From positions 930,001-994,000 of the forward strand of contig CAVSDJ010000007.1 of assembly GCA_963726785.1 (NCBI GenBank): a stretch of 64,000 bases of DNA. The letters are read 5' to 3'. The notes under the pieces were generated by a model. The model had not been told where the DNA came from, searched no databases, and saw only the letters and a program-made list of their open reading frames with translations. Made by a program: the position numbers and the translations under genes. This document shows positions 63,024-64,000 of this stretch, one piece after another. Source of the DNA: DATEKX01 sp963726785 (GTDB lineage: Bacteria > Acidobacteriota > Blastocatellia > UBA7656). How positions within the stretch are numbered: the stretch's first letter is position 1; every line of letters starts with the position of its first letter.

Positions 63024-63884
63024 TCACCAGGACTCGTTTTGGCTATAGAACTCATCAAGCTCTATTGCGTCGTATATCTGTTCGTCCGTTTCCGGGGTAT
63101 CCTCGTAATCTTCCGGGTAGTCCTCATAGTATTCATACTCTACAGAGCGCTTCACTGAGTACGAATGATTCTGCTCCAGGTCGGTTTCTTGTAGCATCTC
63201 AAGGAGTCTTTCGGCCCTGTTCTCTGCGACCGCAGGATCGCTTTCTATCTCACCTGCATAATTCTCCATGTAGCGTGGAACAGATTCTCCTGTAGCGCCA
63301 ATCGTGGCGTTGTATTCTGCTGAAGCCCGGTTTGCCAGCATCCCTAAAAGGTTTGTGAATGCGCCGACAGGAACAGGTGTGTTTCCAACCGGGACATTCT
63401 GCCGACCAGCTCCGCCCATCATCATGGACATCAAGGCTTGAAGCGTCTCCGGTCGAAACATTGTCTGAAATAATTGATTGGCGGCAGCACCGGCTCCTCC
63501 CGCTCCCCCCGTTCCCCCCGCTTGCGGAGTCCCTGAGGCACGCCTTCCACGTTGACTTGGTTGACCCGGCGGGCGCTGCTGCCCACTCAACGCGCTGCCA
63601 ACGCCGCCAATTAGAGCGCCTCCGAGCGCACCAAACGGGCCCAGGGCTGCTCCAGTAGTTGCGCCTTGAATGACACCAGGAAGGACCTGTGGCACTGCCC
63701 TAACGACGCTTCTGCCAATGTTGCCCAGGGTGCTGAGAAAGCTTTCCAGATCCTCGGCTGGCATATCGGCACTTTCAAACATAGCTTCGATCTCTCTTGA
63801 GGGCCTATTCCTCAAGTGCGGGGCTAAGACTTGCCGGATATTCTCATACTGACGTGGCGATTCACTGTAATTGGAACGAGGCAT
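63024..63884 (-). CDS. Gly-rich hydrophobic protein with acidic Tyr-rich tail
   Basis: A 286-residue protein that opens the cluster as seen in this window. Residues 1-60 are helical, with FESADMPAEDLESFLSTLG; 60-100 form a small-residue hydrophobic stretch (VLPGVIQGATTGAALGPFGA, LGGALIGGVGSAL); 100-150 is Gly/Gln/Ala-rich; the last 40 residues are acidic and Tyr-rich (EYEYYEDYPEDYED). No signal peptide or known family. The glycine zipper suggests membrane insertion or assembly. The upstream 116 bases to the window edge hold no visible gene. Confidence 0.72.
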   Translation of the reverse strand: MPRSNYSESPRQYENIRQVLAPHLRNRPSREIEAMFESADMPAEDLESFLSTLGNIGRSVVRAVPQVLPGVIQGATTGAALGPFGALGGALIGGVGSALSGQQRPPGQPSQRGRRASGTPQAGGTGGAGGAGAAANQLFQTMFRPETLQALMSMMMGGAGRQNVPVGNTPVPVGAFTNLLGMLANRASAEYNATIGATGESVPRYMENYAGEIESDPAVAENRAERLLEMLQETDLEQNHSYSVKRSVEYEYYEDYPEDYEDTPETDEQIYDAIELDEFYSQNESW

Positions 63885-64000
63885 ATTCTCTTCTCCTCTC
63901 TGTTGCGTGCGCTTATCAGAAGCAGACTGGCAAGAACTTTAAAGCGACGAATTCTCATGCTTGGCGTTGACTTTGTCATCGTGGTAGGGCGCAGGCCACA

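Noticed and set aside
51759..63884. Direct assignment of the cluster to a contractile injection system or phage
   Set aside because: No sheath, tube, baseplate, spike, capsid or AAA gene is seen in the window, so the link is left as an inference.

Overview
The window looks like a chromosomal segment of an Acidobacteriota-type bacterium, perhaps of the Blastocatellia lineage. Four things suggest this: a PadR regulator paired with an ADOP-type duplicated-orphan permease, a giant TonB-dependent receptor with an N-terminal carboxypeptidase-like domain, DUF1080/GMC sugar-oxidation genes, and many intergenic palindromic repeats. Outer-membrane and LPS-type functions (RND pump, TonB receptor, GT9 glycosyltransferase) indicate a diderm. 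The lineage is an inference from gene content; no rRNA, tRNA, CRISPR array or replication origin was seen.

Layout. 0-7.4 kb: a frameshifted GAF/AAA+/Fis sigma-54 activator, a sigma-54-like promoter with repeated TGACCA boxes, then a STAS protein and an RND efflux pair. 7.5-9.8 kb: a protein disulfide oxidoreductase and a pterin dehydratase on the minus strand, and a DUF4097-like secreted protein. 9.9-13.5 kb: a translation cluster (bL31, DUF1385, RF1, RF1 methyltransferase) with a strongly folded leader. 13.6-14.6 kb: CsgG-like and TonB-C pieces. 14.6-23.3 kb: a TPR/WD40 protein, an extradiol dioxygenase, a GGDEF-EAL enzyme, a GNAT and a secreted subtilase with a repeat tail. 23.6-28.1 kb: a PfkB kinase and GT9 transferase pair, plus secreted proteins of unknown role. 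28.2-31.5 kb: the TonB receptor. 31.7-40.1 kb: a putative sugar-oxidation cluster (LLM oxidoreductase, NupG-like MFS transporter, DUF1080 hydrolase, sugar isomerase, two GMC dehydrogenases). 40.1-44.5 kb: MsrA, a DUF4272 gene in what looks like an integron-type cassette, and an arsenic cluster (arsR, arsI, arsC, cupin). 44.5-46.5 kb: a GC-rich OPT transporter, probably acquired. 47-51.5 kb: PadR, ADOP permease and a PQQ-propeller protein.

51.8-63.9 kb is the most unusual part. It holds six collinear minus-strand genes. Two encode giant proteins without signal peptides. One (about 1523 aa) carries two M15-type peptidase modules, an alpha/beta-hydrolase-like module and a chitosanase/lysozyme-like module. 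The other (about 1374 aa) fuses a subtilisin protease to an N-acetylmuramoyl-L-alanine amidase. They are accompanied by a three-PASTA protein, two coiled-coil proteins (one with a zinc-finger-like motif) and a Gly-rich hydrophobic protein. Several share acidic, Tyr/Phe-rich low-complexity stretches. I read this as a dedicated cell-wall-attacking or wall-remodelling module with non-Sec export, possibly cargo of an injection or lysis system; the locus runs off the right edge.

About ten single-base frameshifts interrupt otherwise well-conserved genes between 0-14 kb and 34-46 kb. They may be sequencing or assembly errors rather than true decay, so those genes are described as single composite genes.
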